Notes: a model not told the origin generated them from the sequence alone. Positions 14,956 through 24,341 are shown, numbered from the stretch's first letter. The stretch is DNA of 64,000 nt from Gammaproteobacteria bacterium (GCA_028821195.1 JAPPHB010000106.1:1-64000), one strand, 5' to 3'. Program-made: numbers and translations.

Positions 14956-15776
14956 CCATCGCGGGCCGCACCCTGACCCCGGGTTTCATCGCGGGGAGCT
15001 GCATCCTCGCGGGATGGGTGGTGCTGGCCATCTTCGCCGCCCTCGGCTCGCCGCATGATCCGCTCGTCACGGTCTCGGGGGCGCGAGAGGCCCCGTCCGC
15101 GGAGTTCTGGTTCGGCACGGACCGGCTCGGCAGGGACGTGTTCAGCCGCGTGATCTACGGCGCGCGGGTGTCGCTCATCCTCGGGTTCATCAGCGTCGTC
15201 ATCGGCTCGGTGCTGGGCTCGGCGCTGGGGCTCGTGTCCGGCTACTACCGCGGCACGGTGGACACCGTGCTGATGCGCATGGTGGATGCGATGCTGGCCT
15301 TTCCCGGCATTCTCCTGGCCCTTGTCGTCATCGCGGCACTGGGTCCGAGCATCACTAACGTCATGGTCGCGGTCGGCGTGTCCACGATCCCGCGCTACGC
15401 GCGCCTGGTGCGGGGGACGGTGCTGACCGTGCGCGAGCAGGAGTACATCGACGCGGCCCGGCTCCTGGGCGTGCCCGACATTCGGATCATCCTGCGGCAC
15501 GTGCTCCCGAATACTGCGATCCCGCTGCTCGTGCTCTCGACGCTCGAGTTCGGACACGCGATATCGGTGGGCGCAGGACTGAGCTTTCTGGGACTGGGCG
15601 CGCAGCCCCCGACGCCGGAGTGGGGGCTGATGGTCGCCGTGGGGCGGGACGTGCTGGGGCGGGCGTGGTGGATTTCGACGTTCCCAGGGCTCGCCATATT
15701 CACCGTGGTCATGGCCACGAATCTCCTGGGCGACAGCCTGCAGGAGATGCTGGACCCGAGGCTGAAGGGCCGGTGA
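14952..15776 (+). CDS. Peptide/nickel-type ABC permease (DppC-like)
   Basis: Second permease of the importer, 274 aa. After the first helix (FIAGSCILAGWVVLAIFAAL) comes the family's conserved periplasmic segment EFWFGTDRLGRDVFSRVIYG, then four or five more helices and the ATPase-coupling loop QEYIDAARLLGVPDIRIILRHVLPN. Start ATG 14952 overlaps the stop of the 11-codon ORF before it, indicating translational coupling to the DppB-like gene. The matching ATPases lie 5.3 kb downstream (21089 and 22081), separated by four metabolic genes. Confidence 0.88.
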   Translation: MTIAGRTLTPGFIAGSCILAGWVVLAIFAALGSPHDPLVTVSGAREAPSAEFWFGTDRLGRDVFSRVIYGARVSLILGFISVVIGSVLGSALGLVSGYYRGTVDTVLMRMVDAMLAFPGILLALVVIAALGPSITNVMVAVGVSTIPRYARLVRGTVLTVREQEYIDAARLLGVPDIRIILRHVLPNTAIPLLVLSTLEFGHAISVGAGLSFLGLGAQPPTPEWGLMVAVGRDVLGRAWWISTFPGLAIFTVVMATNLLGDSLQEMLDPRLKGR

Positions 15777-15855
15777 CGGTGAACGCCGGCACCTGCCGGG
15801 TGGAGTGCCATGCGGGCGTGGAGCGAGCCGGACAGGTGATCGCTTCATATGTTTC

Positions 15856-15902
15856 CAGTAGACACCAGTAGATCATCGGTAAGTCATCAGTAGACACCAG
15901 TA
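15856..15902. repeat. 15-bp direct repeat before the TIM-barrel gene
   Basis: CAGTAGACACCAGTA occurs perfectly at 15856-15870 and 15888-15902, a 32-bp (about three helical turns) spacing. It sits just upstream of the GTG at 15928 in the 151-bp gap after the permease gene. Same-face spacing suits an activator or repressor site. Only two copies exist, so it is not a CRISPR. Confidence 0.45.
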
Positions 15903-15927
15903 CGAGAGAAGAGGAGAATCATCGACC

Positions 15928-17334
15928 GTGAGCGACAGGTGCGTAGGAGTCCAGATCGGGCCCGCGAGCTTCGTGGACGAGGGCGTGGACGCGGTGCTGG
16001 ACACATTGCAACAGCGCGTGGGCGTGAATGTGGTCTTTCTGGGAACCGTGAGCTGGCTCGGGCTCAAGATCGGGCGCAGCATCTCGTGGAAGCTCGACGG
16101 ATGGCCCGACCACGGCGTCCCCGAGCCGCTCGAGGTTCAGGGCGGGTCCTATCTCGCGCATCATCCCGAGTTCTACCGCAGCACCAGCGTCACCAACTTC
16201 CGCGCACCGGACGAGGCGATGCGCGGACGGGACATTCTGGAGATGGTCATCCCTGGCGCCCGGGAACGGGGGATGAAGGTGATCCCGGAGCTGATGGAGC
16301 CGCTCTTCAAGTATGCGGGCCACGGCTCGGCCAACACCGTGCAGATCCCCAACCTGGTGCAGCTCATGGAGGTGGACTACCTGGGGCGGATCAGCGGCGC
16401 GCCGTGCCTTGAGCATCCGGACTACCGGGGGTGGTGGCACGCGCTGATCGAGGATCACTGCCGGAGCTACGACATCGACGGCATCATGTGGTGCAACGAG
16501 CGCCGCAGCCCTCTGGACCAGCTCGTCACCGGGATGGCGCCCGGGTGTTTCTGCCCGCACTGCCTCGCGAGCATGGACCGGGCCGGGGTCGATGCCGAGG
16601 CCGCGCGACGGGCGTGCGCGGCGCTTCACGACTACTTCAGGAACGCGCGCGCGGGAGAGCGCTTCACGGATGGCGCGCTCATCACCGGGCTCCGGGTTCT
16701 CCTCGACAATCCCGAGTTCCTGCTGCTGGAGCGGCACTGGGTGGAGCGCAACAAGGACCTGGACCGCGAGCTGTACGGGCTCGTGAAGTGGTGCGATCCG
16801 GCGCTCGAGTTCGGGCTCAACGTGTGGAACCGCAACCACTTCAACCCGTTCCGCAAGGCGCAGTGGCCGTGGGCCGAGACGAAGGACTACGCCGACTGGG
16901 TGAAGCCGATCACCTATCAGCATCAGTCGGGCGGCATCTACATCAACGAGATGACGCAGCTGCACGCGTCCCTCCTGCGCGATCTGGCGCCCGCGGAGCT
17001 GACCCCGATCATGTACCGGATTCTGGGACTCGACGAGGCGCCGTGGGATGAGCTGCTCGGTGTGGGCATGTCGCCCGCGAGCTATGTTGGCGGGCAGTGC
17101 CGGGACACGATCGAGGCGCTGGACGGCGAGCTTCCGGTGCTGATGGGCGTCGGCGTGGACGCGCCCCGCTCCAGCCCGGATCAGGCGGCCTGTACCCCCG
17201 AGATCGTCTACGAGAGCGTGCACGCGGCGTACGGGGCGGGAGCCGCCGGCGTCATCTACTCGCCCAACTACGCGAGCATGAAGCTCACCAACCTGGACGG
17301 CGGTGCCCGGGCTCTCGCGGAGCTGGGGATCTGA
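15928..17334 (+). CDS. TIM-barrel hydrolase-like protein
   Basis: A 468-aa protein resembling hypothetical glycosyl-hydrolase-like TIM-barrel proteins; I cannot name its family with certainty. It has no signal peptide and is probably cytoplasmic. Notable segments: MKVIPELMEPLFKYAGHGS, DIDGIMWCNERRSPLDQL (Glu at a barrel strand end), a CFCPHC cysteine motif that could bind metal, and FGLNVWNRNHFNPFRKAQWP. The start is GTG 15928, with GAGGAGA ten bases upstream. It is the first of four metabolic genes between the two halves of the ABC importer, and so probably acts on the imported compound. The 15-bp direct repeat upstream may control it. Confidence 0.6.
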   Translation: MSDRCVGVQIGPASFVDEGVDAVLDTLQQRVGVNVVFLGTVSWLGLKIGRSISWKLDGWPDHGVPEPLEVQGGSYLAHHPEFYRSTSVTNFRAPDEAMRGRDILEMVIPGARERGMKVIPELMEPLFKYAGHGSANTVQIPNLVQLMEVDYLGRISGAPCLEHPDYRGWWHALIEDHCRSYDIDGIMWCNERRSPLDQLVTGMAPGCFCPHCLASMDRAGVDAEAARRACAALHDYFRNARAGERFTDGALITGLRVLLDNPEFLLLERHWVERNKDLDRELYGLVKWCDPALEFGLNVWNRNHFNPFRKAQWPWAETKDYADWVKPITYQHQSGGIYINEMTQLHASLLRDLAPAELTPIMYRILGLDEAPWDELLGVGMSPASYVGGQCRDTIEALDGELPVLMGVGVDAPRSSPDQAACTPEIVYESVHAAYGAGAAGVIYSPNYASMKLTNLDGGARALAELGI

Positions 17335-17346
17335 GGAGGAGAAACC

Positions 17347-18603
17347 ATGCCCGAAGCACCAGCCTGGAAGTTCCAGCCGGTCCTGCAGGACCTGGCCCCG
17401 AGAGAGCCTGCGTCGGTGACGCTGCGGGGCCGGGTGATCACAGGGGTGGGGCGCGAGGTGATCGAAAACGGTCACGTGACCCTTGAGGACGGCGTGATCA
17501 CCGCGGTCGGAGAAGGCGGCGGGCCCGCAGGGGATGGGCGCGCGGTGGTGGAAACCGGCGGGACCATCCTCGCCGGGCTGATCAACAGCCACGCCCACCT
17601 CGCCTGGGACGGCATCCACGACCTGGCCGCCCAATCGCTCGGAGACGCGCCCGAGATCAGCGCCTACAAGGCGGCCGCCAACATGCTCGCCTGCCTGCGC
17701 GCGGGGATCACCCTGGTGCGCGACCTGGGCATGAACCGGAGCGGGTCCTTCGCCAAGCAGGCGGTGGAACAGGGGGTGTTCGCGGGCCCGCGCCTGCTGA
17801 TCGTCGCCGAGGCGATCGTCCAGACCGGCGGCCACACCTACTGGTGCTGCCGGGAGGCCACCGGCGCCGACGAGATGCGGCGCGCCGTCCGCGACCAGGT
17901 CAAGGACGGGGCCGACCTCATCAAGATCATGATGTGCCACGACCTCCTGGAGTTCACCGACGAGGAACTCGAGGCCATCGTCGACGAGACCCATCGCAGC
18001 AACCTTCCCATCACCGCCCACGCCACCTTCGACGCCTGCATCGAGCGGGCGGTCGACTTCGGCATCGACACGGTCGAGCACGGCGGCAGCATGTCCGACC
18101 GGACCATCGGCAAGCTGGTCGAGCGCGGGGTTCCCATCATCACCACCTTCTCGCCCGTCCTGCTCCAGTCGAAGCCCGAGATCGCGCGCAGGTACAACAT
18201 CCCGGAGTGGAAGATCAGGGAGCGCCAGCGGCTCGTGGCCGACAAGAGCCGCTACGACGGGCTGCTGAGAGCCGCCCGCGCCGGGGTGCGCATCGTGTTC
18301 GGGACGGACGCGGGCAGCCCGGCGGTGCGGCACGGCGTGGTGGTACCTGAGATGGAGTTCATGATCGAGGTGGGCGTGGTCGCGGACAATCACGCGGCCA
18401 TCATGAGCGCCACCCGCGAGGCCGCCATCATGAACCGGCTCGACGGCCGCATCGGCACCGTGGAGGAGGGCAAGGAAGCGGACGTCATCGTGGTGGACGG
18501 CAACCCGCTCGACGATCTCCGCGACCTGGAGCGCGTGCAGATGACATTCGTGCGCGGAAGCTGCCTGTACGCGCGGCCGCCGGTTGCCGCGGAGGCGGTT
18601 TGA
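17347..18603 (+). CDS. Metal-dependent amidohydrolase
   Basis: A 418-aa cytoplasmic amidohydrolase-superfamily enzyme of the imidazolonepropionase/Xaa-Pro-dipeptidase-like group. Metal-site marks: N-S-H-A-H-L (HxH, after the AGLINSHAHLAW strand), a Lys in DLIKIMMCHD that may be carboxylated, H in ITAHATFDA, H in VEHGGSM and Asp in VFGTDAGSP. Such enzymes cut C-N bonds of cyclic or acyl amides or dipeptides. A strong ribosome-binding site (GAGGAG) precedes ATG 17347, 12 bp after the TIM-barrel gene. There is no signal peptide, unlike the amidohydrolases at 51271, 57860 and 61427, so the substrate is likely imported. Confidence 0.82.
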   Translation: MPEAPAWKFQPVLQDLAPREPASVTLRGRVITGVGREVIENGHVTLEDGVITAVGEGGGPAGDGRAVVETGGTILAGLINSHAHLAWDGIHDLAAQSLGDAPEISAYKAAANMLACLRAGITLVRDLGMNRSGSFAKQAVEQGVFAGPRLLIVAEAIVQTGGHTYWCCREATGADEMRRAVRDQVKDGADLIKIMMCHDLLEFTDEELEAIVDETHRSNLPITAHATFDACIERAVDFGIDTVEHGGSMSDRTIGKLVERGVPIITTFSPVLLQSKPEIARRYNIPEWKIRERQRLVADKSRYDGLLRAARAGVRIVFGTDAGSPAVRHGVVVPEMEFMIEVGVVADNHAAIMSATREAAIMNRLDGRIGTVEEGKEADVIVVDGNPLDDLRDLERVQMTFVRGSCLYARPPVAAEAV

Positions 18604-18643
18604 TGCGCGTTTGCTCCAATCACCGATCCACGGCGCGACTCCG

Positions 18644-19825
18644 ATGATCCGGGCTGTCCGCGAATCCCATCTGGCCGCCCGCGCCGTCAGCGTGAAGTCC
18701 AGCTTCCGCACCCGCATGCTCGAGTTGTCCGCCGGCCTGGACGGCATCATCGCCCTCGGCCGGGGCGACCCCGACTTCGACACGCCACCGGACATCGTCG
18801 CGGCGGGGGCGGAAGCCCTGGCGGGCGGCTACACCCACTACACCGCTCCTCCAGGTCTCCCTGAACTGCGCGACGCCATCTCCCGCAAGCTCAAACGCGA
18901 CAACGGTCTCGAGTATCCGGCCAACCGGATCATCGTCACCAACGGGGTCCAGGAGGCGCTCCTCATCTCCATCCTGGCGCTGGTCGATCCCGGCGACGAA
19001 GTCGTGCTCCAGGCGCCGCGCTTCAACGCTTTCGACTACATGGTCAACCTGGCCGGCGGCCGGGTGGTCGAGGTGCCGACCCTGGAGGAGGACGACTTTG
19101 CGCTCAGGGCCGACGCCATCCGCCACGCCCTGACGGAGCACTCGAAGCTCCTCGTCATCGCGAACCCGAACAATCCCACCGGCGGACTTACGCCGCGCGA
19201 CGAGTTGGCGCGCATCGCGGCGCTCGCCGAGGAGCACGATCTCCTCGTCATCTCCGACGAGATCTACGAGAAGCTGATCTTCGGCGGGCGGGAGCATGTC
19301 AGTCTGGGCACCTTCGGCAACCTCCCCGACCGGACCGTCACCGTGAACGGCTTCTCCAAGGCGTACGCCATGACCGGGTGGCGCATCGGCTACCTGGCCG
19401 CGCCCGCGTGGTTCATGGAGCCCGCCGTCGAGATCAAGCACACGCTGAGCATCTGCACGCCCCCGGCCCTTCAGCGCGGAGCGCTCACGGCCCTGGAAGG
19501 GGGAGACGTGGCGGTCGCCTCGATGCTGGCCGAGTACGAGCGCCGGCTCGACCTCGTGCTCCGGAGCCTGGACGACATGGGGATCTCGTATGGCCGGCCG
19601 GGCGGCGGGATGTACGTATACGCCAACATCTCGAGCACCGGGCTCGACGCCGAGACGTTCTGCCTGGAGTTGTTGCGACGGGAGAAGGTGATGGTCTTCC
19701 CGGGGACCATGTTCGCGGATCCCGCCAACCGGCACATCCGCATCACGTTGCTGTCTCCCTATGCCTCCATGGAAGAAGCCCTGGGGCGGATGAAGCGTTT
19801 CGTCGAAAGGACGCGCCGGTCGTGA
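18644..19825 (+). CDS. Fold-type I (class I/II) aminotransferase
   Basis: A 393-aa PLP-dependent aminotransferase of the aspartate-aminotransferase fold. Start 18644 (MIRAVRESHLAARAVSV) is chosen because the longer reading to 18584 overlaps the amidohydrolase. Key residues are present: ALGRGDPDFDTP, THYTAPPGLPELRDAI, NPNNPTGG (Asn contacting PLP), SDEIYEKLIF (Asp), NGFSKAYAMTGWRIGY with the Schiff-base Lys, and a C-terminal IRITLLSPY carrying the carboxylate-binding Arg. Amino-donor specificity cannot be told. It resembles the enzyme at 42954 (same THY-like, SKAYAMTG and VMVFPG segments). Confidence 0.85.
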   Translation: MIRAVRESHLAARAVSVKSSFRTRMLELSAGLDGIIALGRGDPDFDTPPDIVAAGAEALAGGYTHYTAPPGLPELRDAISRKLKRDNGLEYPANRIIVTNGVQEALLISILALVDPGDEVVLQAPRFNAFDYMVNLAGGRVVEVPTLEEDDFALRADAIRHALTEHSKLLVIANPNNPTGGLTPRDELARIAALAEEHDLLVISDEIYEKLIFGGREHVSLGTFGNLPDRTVTVNGFSKAYAMTGWRIGYLAAPAWFMEPAVEIKHTLSICTPPALQRGALTALEGGDVAVASMLAEYERRLDLVLRSLDDMGISYGRPGGGMYVYANISSTGLDAETFCLELLRREKVMVFPGTMFADPANRHIRITLLSPYASMEEALGRMKRFVERTRRS

Positions 19826-19844
19826 AGTCGGGATCGCTCCCGCC

Positions 19845-21092
19845 GTGGAGCTGCTCCCCGCGGGATGGGGCGCCGTGAAGGGCCCGACGGGAAGCGAAGG
19901 CGTGCGCATCCTCCTCGTGGGCGCGGGCGTCCGGGGCGCCAAATGGGCGCGCGTCATCGCCGAAGCACCGGACGCAACCCTGGCGGGCATCGTGGATCTT
20001 GACGAGGCACGTGCGCGGCGAGCCCGGGACGAGCACGCACCGGATACCCCGGTTGAACACGATTTCGCTTCGGCCCTCACCCGCGTCGCGACCGACGCCG
20101 TAGTCGTCGCCACCCCGCCGGACAGCCACCATGCTCTGGTGAGCCAGGCGTTCGCACGGGGCCTCGACGTCCTCTGCGAGAAGCCGCTCTCCGACGAGAT
20201 GGACGAAGTCCTCGACCTCATCGCCAGGTCGGAGGAGGCCGGACGCCATCTCCTGGTCGGGATGAACTTCCGCTACCTACCGACCTCCCAGAGGATCCGC
20301 CATTACGCGCAGAGCGGTGAACTCGGCGACCTCAGCTACGGCCATTTCACCTACCACCGCCAGCGGGACGGCAACCGCCACGACCTGAACGACTACGTGA
20401 TGACGATGGCGCATCCGATGCTGCTGGAGCAGAGCATCCATCACTTCGACCTGCTGCGCTACTGCTACGACGCCGAGGTCGAGTCGCTGGTGTGCGATAC
20501 CTGGCGGCCGTCGTGGAGCACCTACGAGGACGACTGCTGCGTCTCCGTGCTTTTCCGCTTCGAGAACGGAGTTCGCGCGAACTACCTGGGCACCTGGACC
20601 GCGGCCTGGAATCGCATGGACTTCCGCTGGCGCACCGAGTTCGAGGGCGCGGCCCTGATTCAGCGCGAGCAGTTCGAGGACTTGGTTCGCGTCGATTTCG
20701 ATCGGGGCCTGGGACTCCGAGGCAGCAACTTCAAGGGAGACGCCGAAGCGGAGACCCCGGTCCCGGAGCCGCTCGCGCCGTGCACGGCGTTCATCGACGA
20801 CACGCGCGAGCTGCTGGCCGAGTTCCTGCGCGCCGTCCGCGGCGAAGCCGAGCCCGTGACCACCGCCCGCGATCATCTGAAGACGCTTCTCGTCGTTCAG
20901 GCCTGCATCGAGTCAGAGCAGAGAGGGGGATGGGTCGTGTTGCGTGAGATGGAGGAGCACTTCCGCGCGTCCGCGCCGCCTGTCAACACCAACACGGACG
21001 AGGGGCGCTCCGATGCCGATGCGGGCTCTGCTCGGCGACAGATCGCCGAGAATGTCGGGCGCTCCGATGAAGAAACGGGCTTCCCCTCATGA
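19845..21092 (+). CDS. Gfo/Idh/MocA-family oxidoreductase
   Basis: A 415-aa NAD(P)-dependent oxidoreductase. An N-terminal Rossmann domain (VRILLVGAGVRGAKWARVI) is followed by the family's VVVATPPDSHHALV, the conserved DVLCEKPLS (Lys of the EKP motif), and the substrate-domain helix with HPMLLEQSIHHFDLLRY carrying the conserved His. Such enzymes oxidise or reduce sugars, inositols and related polyols. The start is GTG 19845; a GTG ten codons later is also possible. The C-terminal ~35 residues (after EHFRASAPP) are low-complexity and extra. The stop overlaps the ATPase gene by four bases. Confidence 0.82.
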   Translation: MELLPAGWGAVKGPTGSEGVRILLVGAGVRGAKWARVIAEAPDATLAGIVDLDEARARRARDEHAPDTPVEHDFASALTRVATDAVVVATPPDSHHALVSQAFARGLDVLCEKPLSDEMDEVLDLIARSEEAGRHLLVGMNFRYLPTSQRIRHYAQSGELGDLSYGHFTYHRQRDGNRHDLNDYVMTMAHPMLLEQSIHHFDLLRYCYDAEVESLVCDTWRPSWSTYEDDCCVSVLFRFENGVRANYLGTWTAAWNRMDFRWRTEFEGAALIQREQFEDLVRVDFDRGLGLRGSNFKGDAEAETPVPEPLAPCTAFIDDTRELLAEFLRAVRGEAEPVTTARDHLKTLLVVQACIESEQRGGWVVLREMEEHFRASAPPVNTNTDEGRSDADAGSARRQIAENVGRSDEETGFPS

Positions 21093-22084
21093 CACCCGAG
21101 CCTCCCGGCGACGCACCCCGCGACCTGCTCAGGGTCCGTGGCTTGCACACGCAGTTCCTCTCCGACCGGGGCCTCGTCCATGCGGTCAACGACGTGAGCT
21201 TCTCCGTCCGCCGGGGCGAGGCGCTTGCCCTGGTGGGCGAAAGCGGGTGCGGCAAGACCGCCTCCATGCTCTCCGTGCTCCGCCTGCTGCCCCCGCACCG
21301 CACCCGCGTCCGCGCCGACGAGGTGAGCTTCAAGGGCCGGGACCTGCTGGGGCTCGACGATGAAGAAATGAGACGTGTGCGCGGACCCGAGATCGGGATG
21401 ATCTTTCAGGACCCGCGCGCATCCCTCAATCCAGTGCTCACCATCGGCCGGCAGCTGACCGAGAGCCTGGAGATACATCTCGGCCTGGGGCGCCGCCCCG
21501 CCCGCGACCGCGCCATCGAGTTGCTCGGATCGGTAGGCATCCCGCGGCCCGCCTCCCGGTTCGACGACTACCCGCACCAGTTCTCCGGCGGCATGTGCCA
21601 GCGGGTCATGATCGCGATCGCGCTGGCCTGCGAGCCCAGCCTCCTCATCGCCGACGAGCCGACCACCGCGCTGGACGCCACCATCCAGGCTCAGATCCTG
21701 GACCTGGTCTCCGAACTGCGGGCGACGCGCGAGATGGCGATGATCTGGATCACCCACGACCTGAGCGTGGTCGCGAGTCTGGCCGACCGAGTCGCGGTGA
21801 TGTACGGAGGGTCCATCGTGGAGACGGCCGCCGCGCCGCGCCTGTTCGACGCGCCGGCCCATCCCTACACGCAGGGACTTCTGGCCTCCCTGCCCGCGAT
21901 CGCCGACGACGGCCAGGGGCGCCTGACTGCGATTCCGGGTCAGCCGCCGGACATGGCGCGGCTTCCGACCGGGTGCGCGTTTGCGGCGCGCTGCCCGCAC
22001 GCCTTCGGCCGCTGCGGCGAGGAGCGGCCGCCCCTGCTGCCGGCTGAGAAGGAAGCGCGCGCCGCCTGTTGGTGGGACGGATGA
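21089..22084 (+). CDS. Peptide-type ABC importer ATPase (DppD-like)
   Basis: A 331-aa ATP-binding subunit. Walker [10 protein letters not shown]-loop [11 protein letters not shown], signature [12 protein letters not shown] (LSGGQ equivalent with Met for Gln), Walker [13 protein letters not shown] and switch His in THDLSVV are all intact. The oligopeptide-type C-terminal extension is present, including the [12 protein letters not shown] segment and Cys residues of [13 protein letters not shown] ... AACWW that in relatives bind an iron-sulfur cluster or structural metal. Start ATG overlaps the previous stop by four bases. Its permease partners are the genes at 13979 and 14952. Confidence 0.9.
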   Translation: MTPEPPGDAPRDLLRVRGLHTQFLSDRGLVHAVNDVSFSVRRGEALALVGESGCGKTASMLSVLRLLPPHRTRVRADEVSFKGRDLLGLDDEEMRRVRGPEIGMIFQDPRASLNPVLTIGRQLTESLEIHLGLGRRPARDRAIELLGSVGIPRPASRFDDYPHQFSGGMCQRVMIAIALACEPSLLIADEPTTALDATIQAQILDLVSELRATREMAMIWITHDLSVVASLADRVAVMYGGSIVETAAAPRLFDAPAHPYTQGLLASLPAIADDGQGRLTAIPGQPPDMARLPTGCAFAARCPHAFGRCGEERPPLLPAEKEARAACWWDG

Positions 22085-22878
22085 CTCCCCTCCTCGAAGT
22101 CGTGGACCTCAAGAAGCACTTCCCGGTGCGTCGGGGAATGATGCAGCGCCGGACCGGGTCGGTGCGCGCGGTCGATGGCGTCAGCTTCCGGCTGCGTCGC
22201 GGCGAGACGCTCGGCCTGGTGGGAGAGAGCGGCTGCGGCAAGACCACCGTCGCTCGCACCATCCTCCGGCTCACCGAACTCACGTCGGGGCGCATCGTTT
22301 TCGACGGCGTCGATCTCGCAGCCGTATCCCCGGCGGAGCTCCGCGCACTCCGTCCGCGCATGCAGATGATCTTTCAGGACACCTATTCGTCGCTGAATCC
22401 GCGCTTGAGCGTCGGTCGCTCCATCGCCGAGCCCCTGCTCGAGCACACGAGCATGAGCCGCGGGCAGCGACAGGACCGGGTCGGGGAACTCATGAGCGTC
22501 GTCGGGCTGGACTCGAAGCTCGCCGGACGCCTGCCGCACGAATTCTCGGGCGGCCAGCGCCAACGCGTCGGCATTGCGCGCGCCCTCGCTCTGAAGCCGG
22601 ACCTGATCATCTGCGACGAGCCCATTTCGTCGCTCGACATCTCCATCCAGGCCCAGATCGTCAACCTTCTCGCTGACATTCAGCAAGAGTTCGGGCTGAC
22701 CTATCTCTTCATCTCGCATGACCTGAGGATGGTCAAGCACCTGTGCGACCGGGTCGCGGTCATGAATGAAGGCAAGATCGTCGAGATGGCCTCGGCCGAG
22801 GCGCTCTTCCGCGAACCGGGACACCCGTATACGCGCGCGCTGCTGTCTTCGCTGCCAAGAAGGCCCGGACGGTCGTAA
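22081..22878 (+). CDS. Peptide-type ABC importer ATPase (DppF-like)
   Basis: Second ATPase, 265 aa, paired with the DppD-like subunit. I place the start at 22081 (ATGA overlap with the previous gene) rather than 22069. Motifs: Walker [25 protein letters not shown], signature [12 protein letters not shown], Walker [13 protein letters not shown], switch SHDLRMV and the C-terminal [12 protein letters not shown]. It is shorter than many DppF proteins because the C-terminal domain stops straight after that motif. No substrate-binding protein accompanies the system anywhere in the window. Confidence 0.9.
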   Translation: MTPLLEVVDLKKHFPVRRGMMQRRTGSVRAVDGVSFRLRRGETLGLVGESGCGKTTVARTILRLTELTSGRIVFDGVDLAAVSPAELRALRPRMQMIFQDTYSSLNPRLSVGRSIAEPLLEHTSMSRGQRQDRVGELMSVVGLDSKLAGRLPHEFSGGQRQRVGIARALALKPDLIICDEPISSLDISIQAQIVNLLADIQQEFGLTYLFISHDLRMVKHLCDRVAVMNEGKIVEMASAEALFREPGHPYTRALLSSLPRRPGRS

Positions 22879-22880
22879 CC

Positions 22881-24326
22881 GTGCCGCCGACAGGCATATC
22901 GCACGTCCGGAACTTCGGGGGAAACATTCGTTTCCGCCCGCGCAGTCGATACCTGCCCAGGGACGAAAAGGATGTGCTGCGCATCCTCGACGAGCACCGG
23001 AGCGGCACGGTCCGCGTTATCGGCGCGGGCCATTCCTGGAACGGAGGCATCGAGACATCCGATGCGCTCCTGGACCTGCGCCACCTTCGGCAGATACGCG
23101 TTCACGCCGATCGCGGCCGGGTCTCCGTGGGTGGAGGATGCCGCATCGCCGAAGTCTTGGCGCATCTCGCGCCCTGCGGGCTCACCCTCCCGTCCATCGG
23201 CCTGATCGCCCGGCAGTCCGTGGCAGGCGCGGTCGCCACAGGGACGCACGGGTCGGGAAGGCACTCGATGTCCCATTACGTCGAGTCCATGCGCATCGCC
23301 TGTTACGACGCAGACGGGGAGGCGGAGGTGCGCACCGTCGATTCCGGCCAGACCCTGCGGGCGGCCCGATGCTCCGTTGGGGCGCTTGGCGTCGTCGTCG
23401 AAGTCACCCTGAAGTGCGTGCCGCAATACTACGTTTGCGAACGATGCGTCTGGCGCCCGGATCTGGACGCCGTCCTGGACAACGAGTCGGCCGCGCCCCT
23501 GCAGCAGTTCTATCTCATGCCGCGCACCTGGGCGTATCTGGAGCACGAGCGGAGCGTGGCCTCGGACAATCGCCGGTCGGGCGCCGCCATGCTCTACCGG
23601 GCGTATTGGCTGGTCGTCATCGACGTCCTTCTTCATCTGGGCATCAAACTCACCGCCTCGCTGCTGCGAAGCCGGCGCCTGGTGGACGTTCTGTATCGGC
23701 ATCTTCTGCCCGCCTGCATCTTCCCGAAGTGGCAGGTCACCGACCGTAGCGACCGCCAGCTCCTCATGCGCCACGACCTCTTTCATCATCTGGAGATGGA
23801 AGTCTTCGTGCCGCGCGACAAACTCAAGCCGGCGCTCGACTTTGTGTCGGAGGTGCTGCGGGTGGCCGACAACGCCGACTACGAGGCATCGGCCGGCGTG
23901 CACGACCGGATCCGGGCCCTGGACATGCGGGATTCCTTCGAGAGGATTCGGGGTTCGTACAGCCATCACTATCCAATCTGCGTCCGGCGCATCCGTCCCG
24001 ACGATACGCTGATCTCGATGGCATCCTGCCACTGCAGGGAAGAGCAGGATTGGTACGCAATCAGCCTCATCACGTTCACGGATCCCCGGCTGTCCTTCCG
24101 GAATGTCGCTCGCTTCCTGGCTACGACCATGGCCCGATCACTGGGCGCCCGGCTGCATTGGGGGAAATGGTATCCGCTTGAGGCGGGACAGATCGAGGAC
24201 AGCTGTCCGGGCCTCGCCCCTTTCCGGGCGATCAGCGCGCAGTTCGACTCGCGGGGCGTGTTCCGCAACCGGTTTATCGAGAAAACCATGTTCCGCACGC
24301 CTGACTATCATAGTCCACAATATTGA
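22881..24326 (+). CDS. FAD-linked oxidase, aldonolactone-oxidase-like
   Basis: A 481-aa flavoprotein of the vanillyl-alcohol-oxidase/D-arabinono-1,4-lactone oxidase group. The FAD-binding PCMH domain has VIGAGHSWNGG and the family loop SVAGAVATGTHGSGRHSMS. The C-terminal ALO-type domain ends with the conserved HWGKWYPLEAGQI, where HWGK is the isoalloxazine-proximal motif. Known members oxidise aldonolactones, alditols or related sugar alcohols using oxygen. A hydrophobic segment near 235-285 (LVVIDVLLHLGIKLTASLL) may associate with membrane. It begins with GTG two bases after the ATPase stop. The 3' end carries a short palindrome (24303-24315). Confidence 0.78.
   Translation: MPPTGISHVRNFGGNIRFRPRSRYLPRDEKDVLRILDEHRSGTVRVIGAGHSWNGGIETSDALLDLRHLRQIRVHADRGRVSVGGGCRIAEVLAHLAPCGLTLPSIGLIARQSVAGAVATGTHGSGRHSMSHYVESMRIACYDADGEAEVRTVDSGQTLRAARCSVGALGVVVEVTLKCVPQYYVCERCVWRPDLDAVLDNESAAPLQQFYLMPRTWAYLEHERSVASDNRRSGAAMLYRAYWLVVIDVLLHLGIKLTASLLRSRRLVDVLYRHLLPACIFPKWQVTDRSDRQLLMRHDLFHHLEMEVFVPRDKLKPALDFVSEVLRVADNADYEASAGVHDRIRALDMRDSFERIRGSYSHHYPICVRRIRPDDTLISMASCHCREEQDWYAISLITFTDPRLSFRNVARFLATTMARSLGARLHWGKWYPLEAGQIEDSCPGLAPFRAISAQFDSRGVFRNRFIEKTMFRTPDYHSPQY
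24303..24315. repeat. Short palindrome near the ICMT-like gene
   Basis: GACTAT-C-ATAGTC is a perfect 13-bp palindrome in the last codons of the flavin oxidase, 27 bp before the next ATG. A related ATATCATAGTCATAT string recurs at about 24385-24399, inside the unusually AT-rich start of the next gene. It may be a regulatory site or a junction scar. Confidence 0.3.
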
Positions 24327-24341
24327 GGAAGGACAATAACT

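Noticed and set aside
15856-15902. CRISPR-like repeats
   Set aside because: Only two 15-bp copies with one 17-bp spacer and no cas gene. A paired regulator site is more likely.
15919-18795. A 958-aa open frame on the minus strand
   Set aside because: It runs antisense over the TIM-barrel and amidohydrolase genes. Its sequence has no homology and is the usual reverse-frame shadow of GC-rich coding DNA.
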